From Eustoma russellianum (lineage: Eukaryota; Streptophyta; Magnoliopsida; Gentianales; Gentianaceae): DNA of 64,000 nucleotides. Where the stretch lies: the NCBI GenBank assembly GCA_036186865.1, contig AP025055.1:22570179-22634178 (forward strand), read 5' to 3'. The stretch's first letter is position 1, and each line of letters opens with the position of its first letter. A model generated the notes under the pieces. It ran no database searches, was not told the DNA's origin, and saw only the letters and a program-made list of their open reading frames with translations. A program made the translations under genes and the position numbers. Shown piece by piece: positions 44,759 to 55,829 of this stretch.

Positions 44759-45849
44759 CTGAAAAGAAGACGGAGTATCTATTCTTAGCGAAAACATCGC
44801 CAGCAAGTAACCCGTGTATACACATTACCGGAGTACACACGACAAGTCACCAGTGTATAAATCATTGCCCAAAATAAGGTGCTCGGGTTAGCAAATAACA
44901 TCTTTATAACAATTCATCAAAGTCAATTAAGTCACATAGATGATATGCGAATACGAAAACAAACATGTATCTAGAATAACGTACCACATAAGCAAGTCAT
45001 TCGCGAATGTCAATCTTTGCATGTCAAATCTTATGCTTCGTGAGGCATGATGCATGTACTCTTTTAAAAACCGCACACAAAACCCATGCATATGTTGTCT
45101 TTCATAAACATGCTATGCGTGTCATTTCACAAAACTTTTCATATTCTTCGCATAGCAGAACTTTATGACCTGTGGGAGATCAGTCCAAAGCAAACACAAC
45201 TTTATACCCCGTGCTGAAAGGTCCACGGCCCTATAACATATAACTTTATACCCTATGCTGATAGGTTCACGGCCACATAACATATATCTTATATCCATGT
45301 TGATGGGTCCACGGCCCCACAGGATACTTTATACCCTGCTGTTGATTTACAGGTCACGCTTTTTTACCATGCTTTCGCAGGCGTGACCCTTATACCCTGC
45401 GATCAACCAGCAGCCATAGTTTGTTTTTCAAAAACTTTAATCTTCTTTTATGGACATATGTTTTTTCGCAAAGCAATTCTCGTGTCAAAATACAGTGTTC
45501 TTGTCGTGATACAGAATAGTCATGTAACTTCATATCAAGCATGTAACCATACACACACACAACTCACATATCAAGTACAAGATCCTGAACCTCAGCCACT
45601 CCACGCTCGTACCTTTCCAAGTTCGTTCGTATCACAAACTTATTTTGGATCCATTCTTATCCTTACTTATTCACACTCTACATTTACTCCTCTAGTACAT
45701 CTCAAATACCCTTGTATTTTATGATCAAAGGAAGAGAATAAAGTAATCACACATACATGGGGTGCCTAATGGGTCAAAGAGACTTCCAGTACTCTTAGAA
45801 TGCCTTCATAAGGCGCCTAATGTGGCATAAAGCGCCTATTCTTGGCGCT

Positions 45850-46098
45850 CAAAGTGTTCTAGAATGTGCTGGTATACATAGAACGCCTACATGAAGTGCT
45901 TCAAGTGACATCGAACACCTTCTGAGGTGTTCAAAGTGTTTTGGAATGTGTTGTGACACATCGAACGCCTACATAAGGCGCTTTATGTGACATGAAACGC
46001 CTAATGTAGGTGGCCAAAGTGTTCCGGAATGCACTGGGACACATTGAATGCCTACTTTAGACGCCTAATGTGACGTTGAGTGCCTAAAGCAGGTGTTC
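45850..46098. repeat. ~83-bp tandem repeat with hairpins in G1 LTR
   Basis: Units begin at 45850, 45932 and 46015 (CAAAGTGTT...GGAATG), each made of two ~41-bp halves with AACGCCT...AGGCGCT-type inverted repeats. GAACACCT (45913-45920) and AGGTGTTC (45925-45932) pair perfectly around TCTG. A decayed half unit precedes from 45790. Confidence 0.75.
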
Positions 46099-47078
46099 GA
46101 AATTTTCTGATGGCTCCAGAAACTACAAATTACTGCAGTAACCTCCCTCCTTCATCTTCTTCCTTCACCCTTTTCATCTTAACACCTAGAATTCAACCTT
46201 ATTACTTGAATCCATCATACACAACACCCAACAACACAATTTAATCCTTACATCTATCAATTTGCATCAACCTTAAGTCTTCTAATATTCATATCTCCGG
46301 ATGTATCATCAATCTTCTACCCCATGCCCAACTTGCTTCACACATCATCTAAGCCTTCAAATCTTCCTCAACTCACCTCAAATCATCTAAGGCGACCTTT
46401 AGAGAACATGAAAATTATCACAAAACAACATTTACAGCAAAGATGACACTTTAAGGGCATGTTTATCAACAATTAAGCACAACATAGATACTTTCAGATT
46501 TAGGCCCAAAAATACAACTTTACTCATCCAACCAACAAAAAATACATAAAGTAGAGCATTTAACATAAGCATATCAAAATCACTAATGTGTGATCCAAAT
46601 TTTCTTTTTATAAGAACATAGGGCATGTTAGAATCAAAATTTGCATAAAACGTATAGAAAGATTACTTGCCTTTGTTTCTAGATAGTCTTATGAGCATAC
46701 TACAAGATTTCAGGAAAGGTTGAACCTAAATTGGCCAGTCTTTCTTCCTTCTCTTCTTCTCTTCTTATTCTTTCTCTTTTCTCTTCCTTTCTCCTCCTTC
46801 TCTCAGACATTTTCCCCCTCTCTTTTGTGTTGTAATCCATGGCCCTCCTCTCTTTTGGGGAGTTATACTAAATGTGTAACTCCCCCACCACTTAAGCGGG
46901 GAGAGCATTTTGGTAATTTTGCCTAATTTTCTTAATTTCCACTTTTAACCCTTTCTTTTCTTTTTCTATATTTTATTTAACTAAGCCCCATAACCTATAC
47001 AATTAACTAAATTGTATTTAAAGTTGTTTTCTAATTGTTTAAAAGTCAAACGTAAAGTTAAGGGGTATGCACTACATG

Positions 47079-47709
47079 TACATGTCATAGGCGTACTTGT
47101 AAGCTAACTGTGGAAATCAACAAATCTGTGGAGAATAATTGTGTGATTAAGTTCTCGAAAGGATTAAACAATGACTTTGAAGCAGTTAAATTACAGGTAC
47201 TGCTTTCTACCCCGTTGCTTGATTTTAAAACCGTCTTTGCTATGGCAGTGAAATTAGAGAGGAAGATGACCTATTTAGGGAATCAAGCACAGTTAGTTAA
47301 CAGTCCCTCAGCTGTAATGAATGTTAATAATGTTACTAAGACTAGCTCGTATGTAGCTAAGACTTCCAATGATGGTGCATCAGTAGCTTCTTGGCAAAGG
47401 TCATGTGGAAGTGGTTTTAGGAGAGATGAACCAAGATCTGATCAAAATAATAATAGAGCACCCTTCTATACTTATTGTAAGATGCCAGGACATATAGTGG
47501 ACATGTGCTATAAGAAGCATGGGTTTCCTCTAGGGTATAATCTTAGAAGTCAAGTTAATATGGTGAGCAATAATGACAATAGTGTGCAGTTTCAGGGTAT
47601 TGGAGGCCAGGAAGACTATGAAGAGTATGGTGGCGATGAATGTATGGATCCGGATGTGAATAAGACCAAAGATTCTATGTCTCAGATGCCACCAGCATTG
47701 ACACAAAAT
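47079..47709 (+). pseudogene. C1 gag, C-terminal two thirds
   Basis: Reads from CHRRTCKL directly at the G1 boundary through KSVENNCVIKFSKGLN, LERKMTYLGN and VMNVNNV to a knuckle YTYCKMPGHIVDMCYKKHG. The first knuckle cysteine is a tyrosine. Stop at 47710-47712. The N-terminus is separated by the G1 insertion. Confidence 0.8.
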
Positions 47710-47807
47710 TAGTACATTCAGTTGATGAGTATGCTGCATGAGCGCCAAGAAACCAGTAGGAAAGGTGCTGTTGATTTGGTGGGGGTGCAGGTGGACACCA
47801 TGCTGTT

Positions 47808-48390
47808 ATGTCAGCCCAACAAATAACATCTTCTGGTAAGGTATCAAGTAATGTATTGCATCAAAACTTGAAGATATGGATTTCGGATTCTGGAGCTAGT
47901 GATCATATTTGTTCATGTATCCACCGATTTGAATCCTGTTATCTTGTTAATACCATTTCTGTTAAACTGCCTGATAAGTCCCTTGCTAAAGTTACACATG
48001 TTGGCACGATGAAGGTTAATTCAAATTTAGTCCTTATTCATGTGTTTTATGTGCCAAGCTCTGCCTTTAACTTGTTGTCACTTAGTAAGCTGACTCAGTT
48101 AGAGATGTTTTCTGTTGTTTTCTACTCAAACGTTTGTCTGATTCAGGACTTCAGAACCAAGAGGCTGATTGGTTCAGCCGAGGTAGATCAGGGCATATAT
48201 CACCTTCATGGCACTTCAAGATTGTCCGCCTTTATACAGTCCCTCTTGTGCATACTGTGAAGTCCTCAGACTCCTTGTTGTGGCACTCCAGACTTGGGCA
48301 TATGTCTGCATCAAGAATGAGAGAATAAAAAAGTAGATCCTCTCGTAACATTTCATGATTCCCCATATATGTGTACTGTGTGCCCTATAG
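47808..48390 (+). pseudogene. C1 protease and GAG-pre-integrase segment
   Basis: The aspartic protease motif WISDSGASDHICS at ~47877-47915 keeps D-S-G-A. A long matching stretch to AEVDQGIYHL follows. After a frame change LLWHSRLGHMSASRM (about 48275-48320) and CTVCPIA give the zinc-binding pre-integrase part. Beyond CPIA the sequence switches to another gag. Confidence 0.82.
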
Positions 48391-49165
48391 CCATGAAGAT
48401 GGACTTGCTCTCTAAGAACTAGTTGGGTTTTGTTAACGGAACTATTATCACGCCTGAAGCTAGGGATGCTAAGCATGATGCATGAGTGGAGTGCAATAAC
48501 ATAGTACTGTCACGGATCCTTAATTCTGTAAGCTCCTTTATATATCAGAGTGTCCTATGGATAGACACTGCTGCTGAAGTTTGGGAAGATATGCATGAGA
48601 GATTTTCTGATGCAGATCACTTTCGCCTATCGGATCTAGTAGAAGAAACACGCTCGATAAAACAAGGTAACCTGAGCATAACTGAATCTTTTACTAACTT
48701 GAGGATATTGTGGGATGAGTTGTTGATCTTAAGACCTTTACCTAGCTGTTCCTGTGAACAAAAATGTAACTATGGGATGATTGATAGAACCAAGAATTAT
48801 ATAGAGGAGGACTATGTAATTCATTTTTGAAAGGCCTTGGAGATAATTGCTCACATGCTAAGTCACAAATCCTTATGATGTGTTCTATGCCTAACATTAG
48901 AAAGGCATTCGGGATGGTATTGAAACATGAAAGGCAGTCTAATTATTCTCAAAATCAACTAGGAAATATGGATAACCAAGTAATGGCAGTTAATTTTTAT
49001 TATGGAAATAGACGAATGAATACTCAAAGGAGGTATGACACAGATTGGATAATCAGAAAATATTTGATACACCGAGAAGAAGTAATCAGGGATCATATAA
49101 TAAGTCCTAGTGTAATCACTGTGGTGTGATGGGTCATAGTGATTGTATCTCAGGGGAAAGTTAGA
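48391..49165 (+). pseudogene. C2 gag, degenerate
   Basis: MKMDLLSKN-LGFVNGTI and CNNIVLSRILNSV, then WIDTAAEVWEDMHERFSDAD, match the plant copia gag (UBN2-like) order. A stop falls after VIHF, followed by KGLGDN. A damaged knuckle CNHCGVMGHSDC lacks two residues before its last cysteine (about 49108-49143). Stops and shifts throughout. Confidence 0.78.
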
Positions 49166-49439
49166 GGCATCTCCTTAGCAAAGTAGGTTGGCGTGGGAAC
49201 TGATTGTATCTCAGGTATGGATGAGGTTGACAACATGCCTGGCGTGGGGAATCGAGGAGTTGTGAATAGAGGAATCACACAATATCAGTATAAGCATGTA
49301 CTGAATCTTTTGCAGAAAACCCAGATAAAAGAATCTATGTCACCTGAAGCATCATCAGTACCACAAGTACACTAGGTTCAATTATTGAGGTATAACTATT
49401 CATCAGCTGAGAGACAGGTAGAAGGGGAAGGTAAACATA

Positions 49440-50620
49440 CGTATAATGTTAATTGGATATTAGATTCAGGTGTTTCACATCATATCTAATATTCCTTGTC
49501 CTCATTTTATTCTTATAAGCCCATTTTAGGTGTCTTTGTCAAAATGCCAAATCCACAGATAGGCGGTGTCCATATTGCTTCCTACTTGATTCTCAATCAT
49601 GATCTGATTGTTTCTACTTTTCATTCAACCTTATTTGTTTGAGTCAGTTGGATCAAAACTCTAACTACGGTGTTCTTTTTTCTCATAACTTGTGTGTTAT
49701 TGAGAACACTTTCAAAGATGTTGCTTGGATCAGTTAGGCTGATCAATGGGATTTATCACTTACAAATTCCATCGAATCCAGTCAAGAGTTAGGCACCTCA
49801 GCCTATCATATGTTCTCTTTCTCAAACCAACAAATCCTCATCTGCATTATGGCATTACAAATTGGAGCATCCATCAGCTAGGATACTTAGCCTTCTACAT
49901 AGAGAGTCTTTGGATATATATTCACCAGATGGTGATTTTGATTGTCCTGTTTGTCCCTTGGCAAAGCAGAAGAGAAATCCATTTCCTATTAAAGAATCTA
50001 GTAGTTTATCTAGTTTCTCTATTATCCATGTTGACATTTGGGGGGCCCTATAGAGCCTTGACAATGCACAACCAAAAGTACTTTTTAACAATTGTTGATG
50101 GTTATACTCATTATACTTGGTTTATCTTATGAAAACTAAATTTGAAGCATCTCAATAGTTAGTTTCCTTTATACAAATGGTGAAAACACAGTTTGATAGT
50201 ATGATGAAGATAGTACGTTCAGATAATGGGCTTGAGTTTAATATGTCATCATTTTATAACTCAAAGGGAACTATTTATCAAACATCATGTGTAAATACTC
50301 CAGAACAAAATTGTTTAGTATAAAGAAAACAGCAGCACATTCTCAATCTAGCCAGGTCCTTGCATATTCAGTCTAATGTTCCAATTAAATTCTTGGGGTA
50401 CTTTGTTAGCCATGCTACATACCTCATTAATAGGTTACCTACACCTGTAACAAATGGCAAAAATCCTTATGAAATGCTATATGGAAAGATACCAGGCTAT
50501 GCCCAATTAAGGGTGTTTGGATCATTAGTACATGATTGTACCCCTATTTAGAGCAGCACTAAAGTAGATCCAAGAAGTGTTGAATGTGTATTCCTTGGGT
50601 TTCCAACTGCCACAAAGGGG
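49440..50620 (+). pseudogene. C2 protease and integrase, degenerate
   Basis: The protease motif ILDSGVSHHI (49457-49486) is followed at once by a stop. The pre-integrase part has HPSARILSLLHRESLD and CPVCPLAKQKR. The core has the first catalytic D in HVDIWGA, then a stop after YTHYTWFIL. The second D lies in VRSDNGLEF (50215). The region of the glutamate reads NTPEQNCLV-stop, so the usual E is lost. The C-terminal NRLPTPVTNGKNPYEMLYGKIP is readable. Several stops. Confidence 0.8.
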
Positions 50621-51089
50621 TAATTTGTGACTGAATTTCACAGTGGCAGAATCTTTTTGTCCAGAGATGTCATATGTTTTGAGCACCTATTCCTATTTCA
50701 AGATGCTACTTTTTCTTCTACTGGTATCATGCCTAAATATCCACTTCCAGTTCCTTTTTCAGATTCTATATTCTTACAACCCCTTCATCTACAAAATCAA
50801 AATCATCATGTTGCACAGTCTCCACCATCACCTTCAAAATCAAATCCTTCACATCAAGTTCCAACAGAAACAGATGTCTTATTAGGTTCATATGAACAAG
50901 TCATGCAACATCAACCAGGCCCTTCACAGCCAGAAGTATCTCTTATACGTTCGAACAGAGTTATCAATCCTCCCAAACATCTTCAATCATATCACTGCAA
51001 TAATGTTTTGTATCCTCTTAAAACCAGCATGATTCAGGATGAGAAGTCTTCTGAATGTAATGCTTTTAACATTAATACTGTTTTTTTAT

Positions 51090-51865
51090 CAAGAACCTAA
51101 CTCTTTTCTTGAGGGTGTGAATAGTGCTGAATGGCAGGAGGCTATGGAGGAAGAAATAAGGCACTTGAGGCTAATAAGATATGGAGCATTGTCGAATTAC
51201 CCAGAAACGATCAACCAATAGGGTGTAAGTGGGTATATAAGCTGAAGCTGAAGCTAGATGGTTCCGTGGACAGGTATAAAGCACGATTAGTTGCAACAGA
51301 GTTCACTTTGCAAGAGGGGTTAGACTATCATGACACTTTTTCACCTGTGGCTAGGTTAGAAACTGCGAGGATGATATTAACCATAGTAGCAGCAAAGAGG
51401 TGGAAGTTACCTCAATTAGAGGTAAACAATGCATTTTTGCATGGTGAGTTTGAAGAAGACATTTATATGACACTGCGCCAGGTTTGAGAAAAACAAAAAG
51501 GGGTTGGTATGTAAACTTCACAAGTCACTTTATGGATTTAAACAAGCAAGTAGGCAGTGGAATGCAAAGTTAACCCAGGCATTGTCTGAAAAAGGATTCC
51601 AGAGATCATACAATTATTGTAGTCTGTTCACCTAAAGGAAAGGGTTGATAGAACTTTATTTATTGGTTTATGTTGATGACATTATACTTACGAGTTATGA
51701 TCAGAATGCAGTGGAGATGAAAAAGAGATATCTGCATAATCAGTTTAGCATTAAAGACATGGGAAACTTAAAGTATTTTCTTGGAATAGAAGTAAATCAA
51801 TCTTGGCATGGCTTAATGGTGTCACAACGTAAGTATACAGTGGATTTATTAAAGGGATATGCTGC
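51090..51865 (+). pseudogene. C2 reverse transcriptase, N-terminal and palm part
   Basis: Starts FLEGVNSAEWQEAMEEE, then GCKWVYKLKLKLDGSVDRYKA and FSPVARLETARMIL. The first catalytic aspartate of the QMDV box is changed (QLEVNNAFLHG). After a shift SLYGFKQASRQWN follows, then LLVYVDDIILTS (about 51657-51692), IKDMGNLKYFLGIEV and KYTVDLLKGY. It then ends abruptly, before RNase H. Confidence 0.83.
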
Positions 51866-52651
51866 TCTTTACTCTTTTAGTAGGAGAAGCAACTGCGCCT
51901 ACAGCCATATGTCTGACATCCCAACCATAGATTTCAGTCCTCCTAGGGTATACGAGATCAGTGAGAGTTTAGACAATAGCCTTGCTCGGAAGTTCAACTC
52001 TTGCGATTAGGAGAGTATTTCTCCTAGACACTCCGAGTAAGATAACTTTAAACACACTTAATAAGTGTATTTCAATCTCTTCATTCATAAACCTAACACT
52101 TTATTTGACCTCGGGGAACAGCCCCAAAGGGCCTCCAACCTCAGTACCTAGCCACATCATCACCCTTAGTGTTTTAAGTCATACCTCGGAGAGCCTTGTA
52201 TAGGAAACATGTGTTCTCTAAGTTACACGTGTTTCTCTCATAGACTTTTGTTTAGGATCCTACTTCAAGATTGTTATTGTGGATCAAGACGCCATAATAG
52301 AAGAAATTATGAAAAAGATGCACGAATTCAAATACCAGTTTGGAACAAAGAAACGGAAGAGCGAAAGTCGTATCGTAATCCAAAAGACTTTGCCGATATA
52401 AACGAAAACCAAAAAGGAGATATCGAAGTAGTTTATGATGATTCACAAATACTATTACTTCAATTAGAAGTTCTTAGTTACTTTAACTGGATGAATCCTA
52501 GCGGCGTAATAATTAAGTCATAATCCGCACAATGTAAATGGGCATACCCATCTTTGGAGACCTAAAATTTTACTAAGTGTAAGAACTTCAATATTATGCC
52601 ACTAATGTTACTAGAAGTACAAATAGAATAAAAATCAATTTTGACAGTGTA
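51866..52651. other. Unassigned segment between C2 and C3
   Basis: No retrotransposon motif recognised. 52209-52523 (+) is an open frame of 104 codons, Lys/Glu/Asn-rich in its middle, and resembles no family I can name. A second frame over the same bases gives KIVIVDQDAIIEEIMKKM. It could be the tail of C2's LTR, organellar DNA or another element. I see no terminal repeats. Confidence 0.45.
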
Positions 52652-53222
52652 TGTTGAAGTTGATGACGGTTGAAGGCACACGGAGTCATGAGGAGCACAT
52701 GAGAAAAGCTCAGTGATCACAACTGAGCCAAGAGGCGCAGTGTTTGATTAGAAGGTTAAAGTGGTGTATGCAGTTATGGTTGGAGCGCCAAGGACATGGT
52801 AAGTGGTTGTTTAAGATACTGGCCCAGGTAGCTTCAGTAGAGGTGAAGAAGAACAGCGGGAGGAAGAAGAAAGGAAATTAGCGGGATATGTTTTAAACTT
52901 GTGAAGTACAATTTTTACCCTTATGAATGTAGTTGTAGTGACGGTTAATAGGAGGGTGTTCTTGACTTTTTGCTTTCTTTCTTCCTGAAGAACGGTTATA
53001 ACAGCATTTGTGAAGTGCAGAGTATTGCACTGAATTTATTTGAATAAGCAGCTTTATTGTGGATTCTTCCCAATTTTCTCTCCGTCTCTTTCTCTCTCTT
53101 CATTTATGCTTTTATGATTGTTTTTTGCTCTTCATATTGAGCTTATCATTATTTCTTGTATTGTTTGATTTGCGTTTGTCTCTGTTGGTTTGAACTGCTG
53201 CGTTCACTGTTGATTTTTCACA
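52652..53222 (+). repeat. C3 5' LTR (~570 bp)
   Basis: Starts TGTTGAAG and ends TTTTTCA(CA) just before a primer binding site. The 3' partner is missing from the window, so the boundaries rest on the TG...CA ends and the primer site. Confidence 0.7.
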
Positions 53223-53233
53223 TGGTATCAGAG
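53223..53233 (+). promoter_or_regulatory. C3 primer binding site
   Basis: TGGTATCAGAG directly after the LTR; initiator Met tRNA type. Confidence 0.8.
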
Positions 53234-53241
53234 AAATTTTC

Positions 53242-54363
53242 ATGAATTTTGAAACGTTCATGATGACAAACAGCAACAATAACAGTCCTGCACCTTCCTC
53301 TACATCCAATCCTAATATTGATCCGGGTGATGATCCGTACTTTATTCATCCCAGCGATAGTCCGTCGGTGGTATTGGTGCAACCGCTGTTAGATGGAAAC
53401 AATTATGACAGTTGGAGTAGGTCGATGAGAATAGCACTTGAATCGAAGAACAAAGTATGATTCGTTGATAGCATGATACAAAAACTGATGGAGAGAACGC
53501 GTAGATACAATGCGTGGATTAAGGCCAACAACATGGTGGCTTCCTGGTTAGTGAATGCTTTAATTCATAGTATTGCTCAAAGCATTATTTGGTTGGATTC
53601 TGCTGTAGATAGTTGGAATGATTTAAAGTTTAGATATGGAAATGCTGATCCCTTTAGATTGTCTTATTTACAAGAGGAGTTTTACGCTATTAAGCAGGGG
53701 AGTAGTAATGTTACTGAATATTATACCAAGATTAAAAGTGTTTGGGAAGAGTTGCTAGTCTTAAGGTCTATCCCTACGTGCAGATGCCATGGTTGTACCT
53801 GTAATCTCGCAGTAGAGGTGAATAAATTCATTGAGAATGACTGTGTAATCAAGTTTTTGAAGGGATTAAATGATGAGCTTGAAGCAGTTAAGTCGCAGGT
53901 GTTGTTATCTACGCCCTTACCAAATCTTAAGATAGAAATTGCTATGGCTATGAAGTTAGAAAGGAAGCTTAACTACTCTGGTGTGCAAGTATCGTTTAGC
54001 CATAATCCCTCGACTGTGATGAATGTAAACAATGCACCTAAGTTCACAGAGACTGGGGCTAGTAATTGATCTTGGAACAAATCATCTGGGAGAGGATTTA
54101 GGAAAGGTCAATCAAAGAACTATAATGGTGGATCCAAGGTTCCATTATTCACTTATTGGAATAATGCAGGTCATACTGTTGATAGATGCTACAAGAAACA
54201 TGAATATCCCCCAGGATTCAAACGGAAGGGCCAAGTGAACATGGTCAGAAGTGAAAGTAATGGGATTGATAATGATGAGGGGATGGTCAGTGTGCCTCAG
54301 TTGTCTCAACCAGCACTGAGCTTGACACAGGATCAATGTGCTCAGTTGCCAAGTCTGTTGTAG
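53242..54363 (+). pseudogene. C3 gag
   Basis: Start MNFETFMMTN. VQPLLDGNNYDSWSRSMRIA is the typical copia gag N-terminus. A stop at 53458 follows KNKV; the frame resumes with MVASWLVNALIHSIAQ, WLDSAVDSWNDLKFRYG and VIKFLKGLND. A stop follows TETGASN (54067-54069). The knuckle region reads YWNNAGHTVDRCYKKH with the first two cysteines lost. Final stop at 54361. Part of this gag (54079-54131) recurs inverted at 55360-55412. Confidence 0.85.
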
Positions 54364-54411
54364 GAGCACCAAGGAAGCCTTAACAAGAATGTTGCTGAGG
54401 TCTCAAAGACA

Positions 54412-55360
54412 ATGAACACACATCATGCTATCATGTTAGCACAGCAGGCTACAACATCTGGTAAGGAGTCAGGTAAGTTGTTGCAGTCAAACTTAAATAT
54501 ATGGATATTGAATTCTGGAGCTAGTGACCATGTGTGTTCTCATATTCAACTGTTTGAATCCTATTTTCCTGCGAATTCAGTTTATGTTAAGTTGCATGAC
54601 AAGTCCCTTGCTAGAGTCACACATGTTGGAACTGTAAGAGTGAATTAAAACTTGACCCTTACTGATGTACTATATGTTCCCACCTTTGCCTTCAATCTAA
54701 TGTCCTTGAGTAAATTGACTCGGTCCAACCATCTTCAAATTGCTTTTAAGTCAAATATTTGCTTGATTCAGGACCTCAGAACCAAGAAGATGATTGGTTC
54801 AGCTGAGGTAGATCAAGGTTTGTATCACCTCTATATCACACCCAAGAATGCAGTTCCGTCTACTCCTCCTCAGCTAAACACTTCTTTGGCGTATGCTGTC
54901 TTTTTTAGACACATTACTTTGGCATTCAAGACTTGGCCACGTGTCAATCCCAAAAATAAAAGAGATTCAGAAGATAGATCCCCTTATTAAACCTCACGAT
55001 CTTTCAATTCAATGTACGGTGTGTCCTCTAGCTAAACAAAAGAGCACACCCTTTCCCATTTCTGTATCTATTTCCAATGACCCCTTTTCTCTTGTATATA
55101 TGGATATTTGGGGTCTATACAAGTATCCTACCATGTATAATCAACAATATTTTCTTACTGTTATTGATGATTACAGTAGATTTTGTTGGATCTATTTGAT
55201 GAAATCCAAGTCTGATGCAAGGTCTATTATTGAGAGCCTTTATCATTATGCTTCTGTCAAATTTGATAGAAAAATCAAAGTGCTTAGGACTAACAATGGG
55301 CAAGAATTTCATATGAATCAGTTTTATGCATCTTATGGCATAATTCACCAAACAACATAC
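54412..55360 (+). pseudogene. C3 protease and integrase core, inactive
   Basis: The protease box reads WILNSGASDHV, so the catalytic aspartate is asparagine. A stop in VRVN (54646-54648) and a shift near 54900 follow. The pre-integrase part is LLWHSRLGHVSIPK and CTVCPLAKQK. The core has YMDIWG (first D), then VLRTNNGQEF with the second D replaced by N. It breaks off after GIIHQTTY at 55360, before the catalytic glutamate. Confidence 0.87.
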
Positions 55361-55412
55361 ACCATTATAGTTCTCTGATTGACCTTTCCTAAATCCTCTC
55401 CCAGATGATTTG
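55360..55412 (-). pseudogene. Inverted gag fragment of the C3 family (53 bp)
   Basis: Reverse complement of 54079-54131 with one visible difference. It abuts the C3 integrase on the left and the Sirevirus LTR end on the right. It probably is the visible edge of a second, minus-strand copy that the Sirevirus interrupted, or a small inversion. Confidence 0.82.
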
Positions 55413-55829
55413 TGTAGGATCTACAAGGCACCACTAGAAGGGGGGTTGAATAGTGGGTGCGGAAAATGTGGTTTTTAAAATAGTTTTAAACCAAAAACCC
55501 AACTTCTGAAAACAGTTTCTGTTTTCAGGACCAGTTTTAAAACATTTTGAAAACTAGGTTGCAGGTCTTCAAAAATTCTGAAAATTGGAGAGAACTTAGC
55601 CTCAGATGTTATGAGTGTCTCCTAAAAATTTCAGATTTAAATTCAACCTCTACCCCTTGAAAATTCGTTGGTGGTCAGAGTGCGCAAATCTGCCAGAAAT
55701 GGTAGACTGATTTGAAAAATTAATTCCTATTTGTACGAAACTCCAAATGCTCTAAAAATTTAAAGACTAACCTCTTATAAGTTATATTTAAATGGGTTGA
55801 GACAGTTTTGAAAAATTCTTTCGTATTTA
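55413..55829 (-). repeat. Truncated Sirevirus LTR end (S3 3' LTR)
   Basis: TGTAGGATCT at 55413 through the first ~417 bases matches the same ends at 22939 and 59049. At ~55829 it passes without a gap into integrase sequence, so the LTR's other 2.5 kb and the RT/RNase H are deleted. Confidence 0.85.

Larger units (their letters stand above)
18520..47071 (-). mobile_element. Gypsy element G1 with nested insertions S2, G2, G5
   Basis: Minus-strand Ty3/gypsy. From right to left: 5' LTR (47071-44488 and 26735-26654), primer binding site, gag, protease, RT, RNase H, integrase, polypurine tract, start of the 3' LTR (18766-18520). The rest of the 3' LTR lies beyond the G3 insertion, off-window. Its right end at 47071 touches copia C1 gag sequence, so C1 was the target. 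Coding parts are decayed. Three independent insertions landed in this element or at its edge. Confidence 0.9.
26654..47071 (-). repeat. G1 5' LTR, split by G2 (26654-26735 and 44488-47071)
   Basis: The two parts total ~2.67 kb and join after removing G2 and one aagaa duplication (26731-26735 / 44483-44487). On the minus strand it starts TGCATACCCC at 47071 (the 3' copy has TGTCATACCCC) and ends GGGGCGGTACA. It contains the mini-exon 44712-44758, repeats of a TTTATACC...GGTCCACGGCC type at 45180-45410 and an 83-bp tandem repeat at 45850-46098. No host genes are seen in 44488-47071. Confidence 0.88.
47077..48390 (+). mobile_element. Ty1/copia fragment C1: gag end, protease, pre-integrase
   Basis: The 5' side is cut by G1 and the 3' side joins the gag of a different copia (C2). 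It is the same family as C3, with closely similar protein over gag and protease. The order gag, CCHC, protease, GAG-pre-integrase is preserved. No LTR belonging to C1 is present. Confidence 0.85.
48391..51865 (+). mobile_element. Ty1/copia fragment C2: gag to reverse transcriptase
   Basis: A second copia family continues at once from C1. It contains gag, CCHC, protease, integrase and RT up to just after the YVDD box region, then ends in unassigned sequence near 51866. No LTR, RNase H or polypurine tract is seen. Many stops. Confidence 0.82.

Noticed and set aside
45383..45724. 113-codon plus-strand frame in the G1 LTR
   Set aside because: Antisense to the element and lying partly in the CACGGCC repeat stretch; no domain.
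52209..52523. Plastid ycf1-like gene fragment
   Set aside because: The Lys/Glu/Asn-rich composition suggested it, but no specific motif could be matched; left as unassigned.
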